64,000 bases of DNA from an uncultured Collinsella sp. (GCA_938023085.1 CALHDP010000089.1:73546-137545), one strand, 5' to 3'. Positions 52,100 to 62,536 are shown, counted from the stretch's first letter. Translations and numbers: made by a program. Notes: generated by a model from the sequence alone, not told the origin.

Positions 52100-52543
52100 G
52101 TGATTTCGAAATCGACTCACTACGCCAAGCAGGGCGAGGTCCAGCGCAACTGGGTTCTCGTCGACGCCGATGGTGCTGTCCTGGGCCGTCTTGCCACCCA
52201 GATCGCAATGATCCTGCGCGGTAAGAACAAGCCCCAGTTCACGCCCAACAGCGACTGCGGCGACTTCGTTGTCGTCATCAACGCCGATAAGGTCCAGCTT
52301 ACCGGTAACAAGGCCGACACGAAGACCTATTATCGCCACAGCGGCTACAACGGCGGCCTCAAGGCTGAGAGCTTCCGCCAGGCTATGGAGAAGCACCCGG
52401 AGAAGGTCATCGAGCGCGCCGTTCGCGGCATGCTGCCCAAGACCACCCTCGGCCGTGCCCAGATGACCAAGCTTAAGGTCTACGCTGGTGCCGAGCATCC
52501 GCATGCTGCCCAGAACCCCACGAAGATTGAGCTGGAGGCTTAA
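52100..52543 (+). CDS. rplM: 50S ribosomal protein L13
   Basis: 147 residues, normal for L13. Conserved blocks [36 protein letters not shown] and HSGYNGGLK are present. It binds 23S rRNA early in large-subunit assembly. The GTG at 52100 follows GGAGGAG. The rpsI start lies two bases after the stop, the usual rplM-rpsI pair. Confidence 0.98.
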   Translation: MISKSTHYAKQGEVQRNWVLVDADGAVLGRLATQIAMILRGKNKPQFTPNSDCGDFVVVINADKVQLTGNKADTKTYYRHSGYNGGLKAESFRQAMEKHPEKVIERAVRGMLPKTTLGRAQMTKLKVYAGAEHPHAAQNPTKIELEA

Positions 52544-52545
52544 AG

Positions 52546-52941
<396 letters not shown>

Positions 52942-52970
52942 GGTTTTATCTCCTTTCGAGATACAATGTA

Positions 52971-53013
52971 CAAGCGGGGCCTGCCGATTCCTCGGCGGGT
53001 CCCGCTTTTCTTT
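52971..53013 (+). terminator. Intrinsic terminator of rplM-rpsI
   Basis: AAGCGGGGCCTGCCGA pairs with TCGGCGGGTCCCGCTT with small internal mismatches, followed by TTCTTTTT. Confidence 0.88.
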
Positions 53014-53064
53014 TTCGACTAGGGTGGGCGGTTGCATATCGCCTGCTAGGGAAGGAGCAATCCT

Positions 53065-54402
53065 ATGCCCCAGAACATCTTCGGTACCGACGGCGTCCGT
53101 GGCGTCGCCAACGCCGATCTTTCGTGCGACCTCGCGTTTCGCCTGGGCCGCGCGGCGACCAAGTTCCTTGGTCCGGACATCTGCATCGGCCGCGACACGC
53201 GCCTTTCGGGCACCATGCTCGAGAGCGCTCTGACCGCCGGCATTATGGCCGAGGGCGGCCGTCCGCACTGCTGCGGCGTCATCCCCACGCCTGCCGTGGC
53301 GCTGCTCACCGTTCAGAACGAGCTCGATGGCGGCATCGTCATCTCCGCTTCGCATAATCCGCCGGAGTTCAACGGCATCAAGTTCTTTAGCCGCAAGGGC
53401 ATGAAGCTTCCTGATGCTGTCGAGGAAGAGATCAGCGCCTGGGTCATGTCCGAGGAAGCCATGGCTGCCGACACGCTGCCGACCGGTGCCGGCGTGGGCC
53501 ACATCATCAAGATGAAGGACGCCCGCAAGGCATATGTCGATCATGCCATCGATACGCTTGATGGCCTGAGGCTCGATGGCCTGGTCGTTGCCGTTGACTG
53601 CGGTCACGGTGCTTCCTGCCAGACCACGCCCGCCGCGCTGCAGCGCCTGGGCGCCACGGTCCATGCCATCAACACCGATTACTGCGGCACTGACATTAAC
53701 GTTGAGTGCGGCTCCACTCACCTTGAGCCCCTGCGCGAGCTCGTGCTGCGCACCCATGCTGACATCGGTCTGGCCCACGACGGCGACGCCGACCGCGTGC
53801 TGTTCGTGGACAGCGAGGGCAATGAGATCGACGGTGACTACATCCTGGCTATCTGCGGTTCTGACCTCGCCGCTCGCGGCAAGCTCGCCAACTCCGAGAT
53901 CGTCTCGACCGTCATGTGCAACCTGGGCTTCTCCATTGCTATGAAGGAGCAGGGCTTCGAGATGGTTCAGACCGCCGTGGGCGACCGCTACGTTCTGGAG
54001 CGCATGCTCGCGGACGGCGCCGTCATCGGCGGCGAACAGTCCGGCCACATCATCTTCCTGGAGCACAACACCACCGGTGACGGCTTGGTGACGGCTCTGC
54101 AGCTGCTGGCCGTGCTCAAGCGCACCGGTCGTACCCTCACCGATCTTGCCGGCATCATGAAGAAGTACCCGCAGGTACTCGTCAACGTGCATTCCGACAA
54201 CAAGGCTGGTCTGGACGATTGCCAGCCCATCTGGGATGCCGTCGCTGCTGCCGAGAAGGAGCTTGATGGCCGCGGCCGCATTCTGGTGCGCCCGAGCGGT
54301 ACCGAGCCACTGGTCCGCGTGATGGCCGAGGCCGAGACGCACGAGCTGACCCAGCGCGTTGTTGACGACATCGTCGAGGTTGTCAAGCGCGAACTTCCCT
54401 AA
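53065..54402 (+). CDS. glmM: Phosphoglucosamine mutase
   Basis: 445 residues. It converts glucosamine 6-phosphate to glucosamine 1-phosphate for UDP-GlcNAc and peptidoglycan. The start FGTDGVRGVAN, the phosphoserine loop ISASHNP with S96, the magnesium loop DGDADRVLF and the phosphate-binding RPSGTEPLVRVM near the C-terminus are all canonical. GGAAGGAG precedes the ATG. The nearby nagB produces or consumes the same amino-sugar pool, and an EIIA gene lies between them, so this stretch groups amino-sugar metabolism. Confidence 0.97.
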   Translation: MPQNIFGTDGVRGVANADLSCDLAFRLGRAATKFLGPDICIGRDTRLSGTMLESALTAGIMAEGGRPHCCGVIPTPAVALLTVQNELDGGIVISASHNPPEFNGIKFFSRKGMKLPDAVEEEISAWVMSEEAMAADTLPTGAGVGHIIKMKDARKAYVDHAIDTLDGLRLDGLVVAVDCGHGASCQTTPAALQRLGATVHAINTDYCGTDINVECGSTHLEPLRELVLRTHADIGLAHDGDADRVLFVDSEGNEIDGDYILAICGSDLAARGKLANSEIVSTVMCNLGFSIAMKEQGFEMVQTAVGDRYVLERMLADGAVIGGEQSGHIIFLEHNTTGDGLVTALQLLAVLKRTGRTLTDLAGIMKKYPQVLVNVHSDNKAGLDDCQPIWDAVAAAEKELDGRGRILVRPSGTEPLVRVMAEAETHELTQRVVDDIVEVVKRELP

Positions 54403-54473
54403 TGGTCAAAAACCGTTGCCAAGTGGTAAACTGTTAAGGTTATTTTGATTGATTGGTATGTCCGAGGGGGAGC

Positions 54474-54971
54474 ATGTTCACTAAAGTCCTAAGGTCTTTT
54501 GGTATGCGTGGTCGAGTCCTTACGCTGGATGCTCCCATCTCGGGCGACGTCATTCCGCTTTCCGAGGTAAACGACCAGACGTTTGCCACCGGCCTTTTGG
54601 GCCAGGGCGTGGCGATTCAGCCCACCGGAACGCGTGTGATTGCACCGGCTGATGCCAAGGTCGAGGCCATTTTTCCCACGGGACACGCTGTTGCGCTTAA
54701 CACGGTCGATGGCCTGGACGTGCTCATCCACGTTGGTTTGGACACTGTTCAGCTCGAGGGCAAGCACTTTACCGTACATGCGCAAGTGGGTGACATCGTC
54801 CATAAGGGCGATGTACTCATTGAGTTCGATCGCGAGGCAATTGCTGCCGAGGGCTACGATGTGACGGTTCCCATCTTGGTGTGCAACTCCGTTGAGTTCT
54901 CGAGCATCAAGGGCTCCGTTGGCGTGCATGTCGAAGAGATGGATCAGCTCATCGTTGCTCGCGAGCGCTAG
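54474..54971 (+). CDS. Stand-alone PTS glucose-family EIIA component
   Basis: 165 residues, the Crr-like EIIA fold. The phosphorylated histidine is H86 in VLIHVGLDTV; a second conserved histidine lies upstream in FPTGHAVAL, and QLEGKHFTVHAQVGDIVHKGD is typical. It receives phosphate from HPr and passes it to an EIIB domain encoded elsewhere, possibly for GlcNAc or glucose. The ATG at 54474 has GAGGGGGAGC upstream. It lies between glmM and nagB, hinting at amino-sugar or regulatory use. Confidence 0.92.
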   Translation: MFTKVLRSFGMRGRVLTLDAPISGDVIPLSEVNDQTFATGLLGQGVAIQPTGTRVIAPADAKVEAIFPTGHAVALNTVDGLDVLIHVGLDTVQLEGKHFTVHAQVGDIVHKGDVLIEFDREAIAAEGYDVTVPILVCNSVEFSSIKGSVGVHVEEMDQLIVARER

Positions 54972-54993
54972 CAAGTGCACGTGGCCATTAGCC

Positions 54994-55242
54994 TACAATT
55001 CAAACACGTTTACGGAGGGCGCCCTTGAAAGAGGACGCCCTCCGTGGCAAGATGGGATTTGTCCGAAGCTAAACAGCTTTGGGTCACCGTGGACGGGCAG
55101 GGGCCTCGACGCGGCTAGACACGAGACACATACATTACGCGACCTCGCCCTGGTGGCCGCACACGTTGGTTGCGGCCGACGCGGGCCGCGGGCAAGTGCT
55201 TGTAAGGGGACCTTGCCTCTCTTGTACGAGAAAGGACGCGTA
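54994..55242 (+). promoter_or_regulatory. Promoter and long structured leader of nagB
   Basis: A TACAAT -10 (54994-54999) would start a transcript near 55006, leaving about 237 bases before nagB. The leader holds a perfect stem ACGGAGGGCG/CGCCCTCCGT (55012-55045), a small AAGCT-AAAC-AGCTT hairpin, and a GGCCGCA/TGCGGCC stem around 55157-55180. I do not recognise a known riboswitch, and it is not the glmS ribozyme core. Length and structure suggest cis-regulation. Confidence 0.4.
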
Positions 55243-55971
55243 ATGAAGATCATTAAAGCTAAAGACTACGAGGATATGAGCCGCAAGGCCGCCAATATCA
55301 TTTCGGCGCAGGTTATCCTCAAGCCCGACTGTGTGCTGGGCCTTGCCACCGGCTCCACCCCGATCGGTGCCTACAAGCAGCTCGCTGCTTGGTACGAGAA
55401 GGGCGACGTCGACTTTGCCGAGGTCAGCACCTACAACCTGGACGAGTATCGCGGCCTTTCGCACGACGATCCCCAGAGCTATCACTACTTCATGCGTGAG
55501 AACTTCTTCGATCACATCAACATCGACCTGAACAACACGCATGTGCCCGACGGTTCCAACCCCGACGCCGCCGCTGCCTGCTCTGAGTACGACAAGATCG
55601 TCGCCGAGGCCGGTTACCCGGATCTGCAGCTGCTCGGTATTGGCAACAACGGCCACATCGGCTTCAACGAGCCCGATGACCACTTCTCCAAGGGCACGCA
55701 CTGCGTCGACCTCACCGAGAGCACCATTCAGGCCAACAGCCGCCTGTTCGACAGCATCGACGATGTTCCCCGTCAGGCCTACACCATGGGCACTCAGACC
55801 ATTATGTATGCCCGCATGATCCTGGTCGTCGCCAACGGTGAGGCCAAGGCTCAGGCTGTGCATGACATGTGCTATGGTCCGGTTACGCCCGAGTGCCCGG
55901 CTTCGATCCTGCAGCTGCACACCAACTGCGTTGTCGTTGCCGACGAGGCCGCCCTTTCGCTCTGCGAGTAG
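55243..55971 (+). CDS. nagB: Glucosamine-6-phosphate deaminase
   Basis: 242 residues. It converts glucosamine 6-phosphate to fructose 6-phosphate and ammonia. Motifs LGLATGSTPIGAYK, YNLDEYRGL, and LLGIGNNGHIGFNEP are canonical, with the catalytic Asp/His/Glu set in that region. The size matches the short Gram-positive form. The ATG at 55243 follows AAAGGA; the same frame stays open far upstream through the leader without support. A terminator follows at 56004. The long leader is the unusual feature. Confidence 0.96.
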   Translation: MKIIKAKDYEDMSRKAANIISAQVILKPDCVLGLATGSTPIGAYKQLAAWYEKGDVDFAEVSTYNLDEYRGLSHDDPQSYHYFMRENFFDHINIDLNNTHVPDGSNPDAAAACSEYDKIVAEAGYPDLQLLGIGNNGHIGFNEPDDHFSKGTHCVDLTESTIQANSRLFDSIDDVPRQAYTMGTQTIMYARMILVVANGEAKAQAVHDMCYGPVTPECPASILQLHTNCVVVADEAALSLCE

Positions 55972-56003
55972 CGCGAATCCTGCACCTCGACATAGCCTTG
56001 ATT

Positions 56004-56033
56004 AAGGCCTCCGCTTTGCGGGGGCCTTTTTAG
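56004..56033 (+). terminator. Intrinsic terminator of nagB
   Basis: AAGGCCTCCGC-TTT-GCGGGGGCCTT followed by TTTAG. Confidence 0.9.
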
Positions 56034-56421
56034 TGGATGCGGGCCGTAATGTGTGCATGACGGAAACCTTGCCACATGCTTGGCGAGTGGGCTCTAAATC
56101 ATGAGATTCATTCCATACCAGATTCTATGCACATTTGCCACTATAGAGTCGCAAGCGGTAGCGAGGAATAGGCGAGTTGCGCAACTCAAATAAAAATAGA
56201 CGACTGCGCTACACTGCAAATTGGATGGGACATGCTGGCAAGCGCATTGACCTGCGCAAAGACCTATTGGTCGGGGGATAAATTACCATCGGGCCTCGCT
56301 GTACAAAAACTTGCCAAACACGTACCGGCAGACAACCAAAAACTCTAAGTCGCGCTATTCACGGGGTGGCTCATATGGTCCTGCAGCTACGGTGTCCATA
56401 TGGTCGAGTTGAGGAGCAGGC
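56034..56421 (+). promoter_or_regulatory. Upstream region of the SARP-like gene
   Basis: 388 bases without a gene. A perfect 14-bp palindrome GAGTTGCGCAACTC lies at 56174-56187. CATATGGTC occurs twice, 25 bases apart (56372-56380 and 56397-56405), just before the ribosome site. Direct heptamer-like repeats in front of SARP targets are common, so the second pair may be an autoregulatory site. No clear promoter hexamers are seen. Confidence 0.4.
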
Positions 56422-59418
56422 ATGGTAAACGATCTGGGCAATACGGACGACCTCGAGTTGATGCCGACGGGCGGCGGCTATATGGTGCGGCGCGATCGCT
56501 TGATGAACGAGCTCATCGTTAAAGGGCGCAAGGCAGGAATCGTTCTGCTTTACGCGCCCGACGGGTTTGGTAAGACGTCGGTATTGCTGCAATACGTGCA
56601 GGAAGTTAAATCGGATCCCACGCGAGGGCCGGTTCGGATAATCGAGGCCGACCGCGCGATTGGACGCGAGCTCTTTATGCAGTTCGAGGTTGTCGCCGAT
56701 GAGCTTAAGGACAAACCGCATTCGCTCGTTGCAATCGACAACGTGCCCAATCTCGAGCAGCGCGAAACAGAGGACCTCATCGATCGAATCCGCAGCTTAC
56801 GTGCTACGGGGACGGGGGTCTTTATTACTTGCCGCCCCTCCAACCGATTGCTTATCCACAGGCTGGGCGATTCTGTAAAAGTCAATGCGCAGATGCTCAA
56901 GGTGCACGCCTATGAGTATTCGTCATGGGCTACGGCGTTTTCGATCAGTACATCGCTCGATTTTTATCGGCTCACGCAGGGTGTGCCCGAGCTGGTATCT
57001 GCCCTGCAGACGGGAATGTATGGACAGGGCGATGTTTCCGGGTTGCTCGAGAACGAAATCGTCAACGTGTACGGTGCGGCGCTGGCAGATCTCGCATCGC
57101 TCGAGAACAACCTGTTGTTTACCGTTGCCTGCTTGATGGTGCTGATGGGCGAGGGCCGCATTGCGGAGCTAGAGGCGTGCGGTGTAAGGCTTTCGATGAT
57201 CGACCAGTCCATCTTTGTGCGCGATTATCCGATTTTTGGCGTGGATCCGTCTGATCGCACCTTTAGGTGTTTGGGTGCTAAGGACAATGCGCGCCTGAGG
57301 TTGCGAAAGCTTGTTGCCGAGATCCGTCCCGAACTTGTATCGCGGGCTGCTCGCATTTTGATTAAGGCAGGCCGATGCGATTTGGCCATGGACCTGGCCG
57401 ATGCGTTCTTGGACCGCCATGTGGTGTTGGAACTTGCCGGGCAGTATGGGGCCGATCTTGCCTTGACCGGGCATGGAGGGGACATTTGCCGTGCGGCGTC
57501 GGCGATGATCAATGCGGAAAAGCAGGAGCAAGAGCCGGCACCCGCCGAGGCACTCGGCGTGTATCTGGCGGCTGTCAGCGTGTGCAATACAAAGCTCGCA
57601 AGGTATATGGCGTCCGTTATCGAATGTGCGGGTGACCAGGCCGCACGCGAGCTCGACCCCGCTACCTGGAAAATAGCCCAGGCACTCACTATCGCCTTTT
57701 ACGGCGACAATGACCTGGGTCTTCCCGCCAACCCTGTTTTGCAAGAACAGACATCCTGCGAGGTGCTCGACATGCTGTCCGCGCATATCGAGGTCAAGCG
57801 CCACCTGACCGAGCGAGCGGAAGACGGCAATGTTCTCGCGAAGCTCAAGGCATGCAAAGCCTATGATTGCGAGCTCGATATCGCGGGGATTCTCATACAG
57901 GCCGACCATATGCTGGTGGAGCTGTTCGACGGCTCGTTTACTAAACCCGACGAGCGCGATGACAAGATGGCGCAGATACTCGAGGCGCTCGATATCCGCG
58001 GGCTTAAGGCGCCATCCATTTGGCTGCGTATGGTGCTGGCGGCGCGACGCCTGCTCGCGGGCTTGCCCGTGACCGACGATGTGGCGTTTGGCGAGCTCGA
58101 TCGCTTTGCGGTGCGTGTTCGCGACAATCAAATTCAGCTGTTTGGGCTTTTGCTGGAGGGCTGGCAGTCGCTGGCAGAGGGACGGCCGGTTAATGCAAAG
58201 TTCCGTGCGGTCCAAGTGCTCAAACTTGCCGAGGAGTCGATTGCGTACATGCGCGATAACGCATTGCTGCTGGAGCGCGCAGCGTATCTGCGAAATACAT
58301 CGATGGTTTCGGTGCGCGAGGAAGCGGAGTTGCTCGATATAAGCCAGACGCAGGTTGGTGGAGCGGAGGCCTGGATGGTGGCGCTGCATTTGGCCTGTGC
58401 GGGGCGAGACAGCGACCTTGCGGCCTGGATGTCCATGAATCGTGCGGGGATTCTAGAGCCATCGTATCGGCTCTTTGCGCGCCTTGCCATGCATTGTCTG
58501 GGCGAGCCGGCGGGCAGGATACGCAAGAAGCTTCCCGTGCGCGAGCTGTCGCGGTACTCGCTGCGCGACGATTTGGAAGGGAAGAGCGAGCGCCTGTTCC
58601 AGGCCGGCGAGGTTGAAGCCGTTGATACCATCGATCATATCGAGATTCGCATGTTTGGTGCGTTTCGCGCCGAGCGCGACGGGTTTCCCATCACGGACAA
58701 AATGTGGCGCCGCAAGAAGGCGGCGACACTTGCCGAGCGGCTTGCGCTGGGCATGGATGCGCTCGTCGATCGTGAGACGCTGGCCATGGAGCTGTGGCCC
58801 CATGCCGAGTTCAATAGCGCCCGCAACAACCTGTACTCGACGATATCGCGCTTGCGGTCGGCTCTGGGACCGACGCCGGATGGCAAGTCGTGTGTGCTCA
58901 TCCAAAATGAATGCATCGGACTCAACGGCGACTACGTCAAGACCGATGTACGGCTGTTTGACCAGATAAGCCGCGAGGTTTTGGGAAATCGCACGGGTGC
59001 GCGCGGGCCCCATTTAGTTGAGCTGTGCCTTAAGATTGAGCAGCTTTATGCCGGACCGCTGTATGTTCCCAATGGCTGTAATCCCACCTACTTTTTGCGT
59101 ATGCGACGCATTATGCAGTCAAAGTACATCGATTGCATGATTAAGGGAGCAAATGCCGCTCTAGAAGAAAACGATCTGCAGTCGGCGATTTGGCTGGCGG
59201 AGTCGGGGCTTCGGCAGGAAACGGCGCGTGAGGATATGGTGCGCTGCGCCATGCGCGTCTACAGTGCGGCGGGGCGACGGCGCGATATCGTCGAGCTGTA
59301 CAGCGGGCATATGCACCACCTGAGGGAGCAGGTCAATGGCGTGCCCGAGCCCGAGACGCGGCGTCTATACGAGCGCTTGGTGGAGGGGCGGCTCAATCGC
59401 GTGCTGGTCGAGCGATAA
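56422..59418 (+). CDS. Large SARP/AfsR-like regulator with P-loop domain
   Basis: 998 residues. An N-terminal P-loop ATPase (Walker A YAPDGFGKTSVL with K50; VAIDNVPNLEQ as Walker B) is followed by a long helical, TPR-like middle (about 250-740). Near 745-830 lies an OmpR-type winged helix (EIRMFGAFRAERDGF ... WRRKKAATLAERLALG), and the C-terminal BTAD region (about 850-985) resembles SARP activators. It should sense a signal through the ATPase/TPR part and activate nearby or distant genes. No target gene adjoins it directly; its own upstream region has repeats. GAGGAG precedes the ATG. Such giant regulators are numerous in Coriobacteriia. Ligand unknown. Confidence 0.85.
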   Translation: MVNDLGNTDDLELMPTGGGYMVRRDRLMNELIVKGRKAGIVLLYAPDGFGKTSVLLQYVQEVKSDPTRGPVRIIEADRAIGRELFMQFEVVADELKDKPHSLVAIDNVPNLEQRETEDLIDRIRSLRATGTGVFITCRPSNRLLIHRLGDSVKVNAQMLKVHAYEYSSWATAFSISTSLDFYRLTQGVPELVSALQTGMYGQGDVSGLLENEIVNVYGAALADLASLENNLLFTVACLMVLMGEGRIAELEACGVRLSMIDQSIFVRDYPIFGVDPSDRTFRCLGAKDNARLRLRKLVAEIRPELVSRAARILIKAGRCDLAMDLADAFLDRHVVLELAGQYGADLALTGHGGDICRAASAMINAEKQEQEPAPAEALGVYLAAVSVCNTKLARYMASVIECAGDQAARELDPATWKIAQALTIAFYGDNDLGLPANPVLQEQTSCEVLDMLSAHIEVKRHLTERAEDGNVLAKLKACKAYDCELDIAGILIQADHMLVELFDGSFTKPDERDDKMAQILEALDIRGLKAPSIWLRMVLAARRLLAGLPVTDDVAFGELDRFAVRVRDNQIQLFGLLLEGWQSLAEGRPVNAKFRAVQVLKLAEESIAYMRDNALLLERAAYLRNTSMVSVREEAELLDISQTQVGGAEAWMVALHLACAGRDSDLAAWMSMNRAGILEPSYRLFARLAMHCLGEPAGRIRKKLPVRELSRYSLRDDLEGKSERLFQAGEVEAVDTIDHIEIRMFGAFRAERDGFPITDKMWRRKKAATLAERLALGMDALVDRETLAMELWPHAEFNSARNNLYSTISRLRSALGPTPDGKSCVLIQNECIGLNGDYVKTDVRLFDQISREVLGNRTGARGPHLVELCLKIEQLYAGPLYVPNGCNPTYFLRMRRIMQSKYIDCMIKGANAALEENDLQSAIWLAESGLRQETAREDMVRCAMRVYSAAGRRRDIVELYSGHMHHLREQVNGVPEPETRRLYERLVEGRLNRVLVER

Positions 59419-59451
59419 AAAACGGGCGCCCGAAGTACTTGGGCGCCCGTA
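59417..59451 (-). terminator. Bidirectional terminator between the SARP-like gene and yhbY
   Basis: ACGGGCGCCC-nine bases-GGGCGCCCGT, with a TTTTTT run on the minus strand, suits yhbY; on the plus strand only AAGC follows. Confidence 0.82.
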
Positions 59452-59487
59452 AGCTTGCTATGTGTTGGCTCGCCGGATCATTGGCTC

Positions 59488-59787
59488 TTAGACGAGCTTG
59501 ATCTTCTCGATGTCCTTGCGCGAGGACTCGCGATACAGTGAGAACTTGCGGCCGATGACCTGGACGATCTCGGCGTGGCAACGCTCGGCGAGCTCCTCGG
59601 CGGCCTCGCGGGCGGAAAGGCTGGAGCCATCGAGCACGGAGCACTTAACGAGCTCGTGCTTCTCCAGGTAGGCGACCGTCTGCTCGACGGTGCCCTCGTT
59701 GATATCGGACTTGCCGATGATGATGGCGGGGTTGAGGTGATGGGCCATGCTGCGAAGCTGCTTGACCTGGGCTCCTGTCAGTGCCAT
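59488..59787 (-). CDS. yhbY: YhbY-type CRM-domain RNA-binding protein
   Basis: 99 residues, the full CRM fold. LTGAQVKQLRSMAHHLNPAIIIGKSDINEGTV is the family signature with the GxxG-like GKSD loop; VIGRKFSLYRES ends the fold. The protein associates with the pre-50S ribosomal particle. The ATG at 59787 has only a weak GAGAA upstream. It lies between a shared terminator and a 180-base gap with GC-rich GGGGCGCCCC palindromes. Confidence 0.92.
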   Translation of the reverse strand: MALTGAQVKQLRSMAHHLNPAIIIGKSDINEGTVEQTVAYLEKHELVKCSVLDGSSLSAREAAEELAERCHAEIVQVIGRKFSLYRESSRKDIEKIKLV

Positions 59788-59968
59788 GGGTTCTCGCTTT
59801 CTATGTATGGGGCGCCCCGCAATGGGGCCTTAATCTACGTGAGCTGTCCCACGATAGCGCAGGAACGGCGCGGTGTGGAGCGCGTTTGCCCAGTTCGCAA
59901 AGAATGCGGATGCCGAGCGGGAGAACAGCGCGGGTTACAGGCGGACGTGTACGGCGGCCGAAAGCGGT

Positions 59969-60856
59969 CTATGGACGGCCCGAAGAGACCGGCTCCCATG
60001 CAATAAACGCCCAACGGACCTTGCGGACGTGGTCGAGCATGTAACGCCCCTGCGGTACGCCCTTGGACCCTGGCTCGCCGGCATGGGGATTCTCAATCAT
60101 ATGCTGAGCGACGTAGTCGCGTAGACGGTCAATCTTATCCTCGTTACCGTGCTCGAGCATGCGGGAGAAGTCCGCCACTCCCGCCTCAAGGCTATCGAAG
60201 GTATCGCGACGAGGCGATTCAAAGTACGTGACCTGCGGCAGGGCACCCATCTGAATGAGGATGTTAAAGGCGTACACAAAACCATTGCTGCAGGTAACCG
60301 AGGCACCGATGGCATTCATCAAGTGCAGGTCATAACGCGGGCTGGAGTTGGCGACCATCGTGACAGCACAACGCCGACGAGCCGTACGGTCAAGCTTGGC
60401 AAGTGCTCCCTTCAGGTCGTTCGTAGTAACCGAGCGACTCGCAAAGGCAACATCTACAGTCTTGGCAACCGGCCCAACCAGATCCCAATCATCATCCCAA
60501 GCAAGCTCAAGCGGCGTAATCAGATCCTCGAGCCCGTAATACTCAATGCCGGCATCAAGGGTGCCCAACATGGCAGGAGAGAAGTCGGCAGCAATCACGG
60601 GATGCCCAGCCTGAGCAAGCGGAATAGCAATCGACCCAGCCCCACATCCCATATCAAGCACCGACTCACCAGGCTCAAGCGCCAACAGTTTTATAAAATC
60701 CCGAGCATACGGGGCAGTTTCCAGCGGACGAAAATGCCGAGCCCGCTTATCCCACTCAAAAGAATCATCAGCCCGATGCCGAGCGGCCTGCAGACGCATC
60801 CATTCGCCATTCCAATCAGCGGAAAGCAACTCAGAACGAGCATCCCCATCAGCCAC
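59969..60856 (-). CDS. SAM-dependent methyltransferase
   Basis: 295 residues. A class I Rossmann methyltransferase with motif I VLDMGCGAGSIAIPLA near residue 70, an acidic motif II in VIAADFSPAML, and a later GTLDAGIEYYGLED. The N-terminus includes WNGEWMRLQAARHRADDSFEWDKRA. The GTG at 60856 has AGGAGG eight bases upstream; the frame extends far upstream through non-coding repeats and is not used. Proteins with this head are often annotated as small-molecule methyltransferases near cobalamin-dependent genes; its target is unknown. The cobalamin-dependent metH lies two genes upstream. Confidence 0.82.
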   Translation of the reverse strand: MADGDARSELLSADWNGEWMRLQAARHRADDSFEWDKRARHFRPLETAPYARDFIKLLALEPGESVLDMGCGAGSIAIPLAQAGHPVIAADFSPAMLGTLDAGIEYYGLEDLITPLELAWDDDWDLVGPVAKTVDVAFASRSVTTNDLKGALAKLDRTARRRCAVTMVANSSPRYDLHLMNAIGASVTCSNGFVYAFNILIQMGALPQVTYFESPRRDTFDSLEAGVADFSRMLEHGNEDKIDRLRDYVAQHMIENPHAGEPGSKGVPQGRYMLDHVRKVRWAFIAWEPVSSGRP

Positions 60857-61020
60857 GGGCCAACCTCCTAGCAACAAAAAAGCGACTCCCCCAAAAGAAG
60901 AGCCGCAACAAGCATATATCAGAAAAAGAACCGATCCAACGCCAAACCGCCTTACCAGCCAAGTGGTGCAGGAGCGAAGCAACTGCAACCGGGATAGAAC
61001 CCAACTGAGGTCCCATTGTG

Positions 61021-61157
61021 CGGGAGCCCCGGGGAGGCAAATATATAAGGTCGATCGCGAGTACCGCACGAGCCGGAGAGCACTTAATGTGCTCTCCGTG
61101 CGAGTCAGGACTGTCCGAGCAGGCGACCTTATATATTTGCCTCCCCGGGGCTCCTCG
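61021..61157. repeat. Nested hairpin element D, copy 2
   Basis: Outer arms 61023-61053 and 61124-61154 pair perfectly over 31 bases and contain GGAGCCCCGG and AAATATATAAGG. The inner stem is GGAGAGCAC-TTAAT-GTGCTCTCC (61075-61097); TTAAT is the reverse complement of the ATTAA loop in copy 1, so the two copies are in opposite orientation. It lies 15 bases after the PFL-family stop on the minus strand. Confidence 0.85.
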
Positions 61158-61171
61158 CCAGTACCCCTCAG

Positions 61172-62536
61172 CTAGTTCTTGAGCGAGTTCAGCGGTGCCG
61201 GGAAGCGTCCACCACGGTGGGCAAGCACGGTGCCGGCGTTGGGGTTCACCGGCATGATGGGCGCACGGCCAAACAGGCCGCCGTACTCGACGCAGTCGCC
61301 CACGCCCTTGCCGATGGCGGGAATCACGCGCACGGCCGTGGTCTTATTGTTGATGACGCCGATGGCCATCTCGTCGGCGATGATGCCGGCGATGGTCTCG
61401 ACCGGGGTGTCGCCGGGGATGGCGATCATGTCCAGGCCGACGGAGCACACGCAGGTCATGGCCTCGAGCTTCTCGAGCGAAAGCGCGCCGGCCTCGACGG
61501 CGGCGATCATGCCGGCGTCTTCGGACACGGGGATAAAGGCGCCCGAGAGGCCACCGACGCTGGAACTGGCCATGACGCCGCCCTTCTTGACGGCGTCGTT
61601 GAGCATGGCGAGCGCGCAGGTCGTGCCCGGGCCACCGCAGGTGCCCACGCCGATAATCTCGAGGATGCGGGCAACGGAGTCGCCAATGGCGGGCGTAGGC
61701 GCCAGCGACAGGTCGACGATGCCCTTCTCGACACCCAGTCGATGGGCGGCCTCGCGGCTCATGAGCTCGCCGGCACGGGTGATCTTAAAGGCGGTCTGCT
61801 TAATCTTCTCGGCGACTTCCATCATCGAGGCGGAGTCGGGCAGTTTCTCCAGGGCTGCCGCCATAACGCCGGGGCCCGAGACGCCAACGTTGATGACGGC
61901 GTCGGCCTCGCCACCGCCGTGGACGGCGCCCGCCATAAACGGGGAGTCCTCGACCATGTTGGCAAAGCAGACAAACTTGGAGGCGCCAACGGAATCCTGG
62001 TCGGCCGTGAGCTTGGCGGCATCGATGATGGTCTGGGCGGCCATAAGCACGGCGTCCATGTTGATACCGGCGCGCAGGCTGGCGACGTTGACGCTGGAGC
62101 AGACGCGGCTCGTGGTGGCGAGCGCCTGGGGGATGGACTGGATGACGCGGCGGTCGGCGTCGCCGATGCCCTTCTGGACGAGCGCGGAGAAGCCGCCCAG
62201 GTAGTCGATGCCGAGCGTCTCGGCCGCGCGGTCGAGGGCATGCGCGATGGGGGTGAGGTCCTCATCCTTGCAGCACGCGGCAATCTGCGCCACCGGGGTG
62301 ACGGAAACGCGCTTGTTGACGATGGGGATACCGTACTCGCGCTCGAGGTTCTCGGCGGTCTCGACCAGATGCTCAGCCGTGTGCGTCACGTGGTCGTAGA
62401 TCTTCGTGCACATGCGGTCGAGGTTCTCGTCACCGCAACCCATGAGCGAAACACCCATGGTGATGGTCCTGATGTCGAGGTTCTGCTCCTCAACCATGCC
62501 GCGGGTTTCCGCGATTTCTGCGGGCGTGATCGCCAT
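61172..62536 (-). CDS. DUF711/UPF0210 (PFL-like) family protein
   Basis: 454 residues. The family start [28 protein letters not shown], the [30 protein letters not shown] block, and [15 protein letters not shown] are characteristic of the UPF0210 family, which is structurally related to pyruvate formate-lyase-like barrels but has no agreed function. It usually sits behind an ACT-domain gene; none is visible within the window. The ATG at 62536 follows AGGAGCGCAAGG. Element D copy 2 lies directly downstream. The cobalamin-dependent enzyme gene is 108 bases upstream on the same strand. Confidence 0.87.
   Translation of the reverse strand: MAITPAEIAETRGMVEEQNLDIRTITMGVSLMGCGDENLDRMCTKIYDHVTHTAEHLVETAENLEREYGIPIVNKRVSVTPVAQIAACCKDEDLTPIAHALDRAAETLGIDYLGGFSALVQKGIGDADRRVIQSIPQALATTSRVCSSVNVASLRAGINMDAVLMAAQTIIDAAKLTADQDSVGASKFVCFANMVEDSPFMAGAVHGGGEADAVINVGVSGPGVMAAALEKLPDSASMMEVAEKIKQTAFKITRAGELMSREAAHRLGVEKGIVDLSLAPTPAIGDSVARILEIIGVGTCGGPGTTCALAMLNDAVKKGGVMASSSVGGLSGAFIPVSEDAGMIAAVEAGALSLEKLEAMTCVCSVGLDMIAIPGDTPVETIAGIIADEMAIGVINNKTTAVRVIPAIGKGVGDCVEYGGLFGRAPIMPVNPNAGTVLAHRGGRFPAPLNSLKN

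Noticed and set aside
55012..55045. Terminator of the EIIA gene
   Set aside because: A strong stem but no T-run follows, and a -10 lies just upstream, so it is more likely the first stem of the nagB leader.
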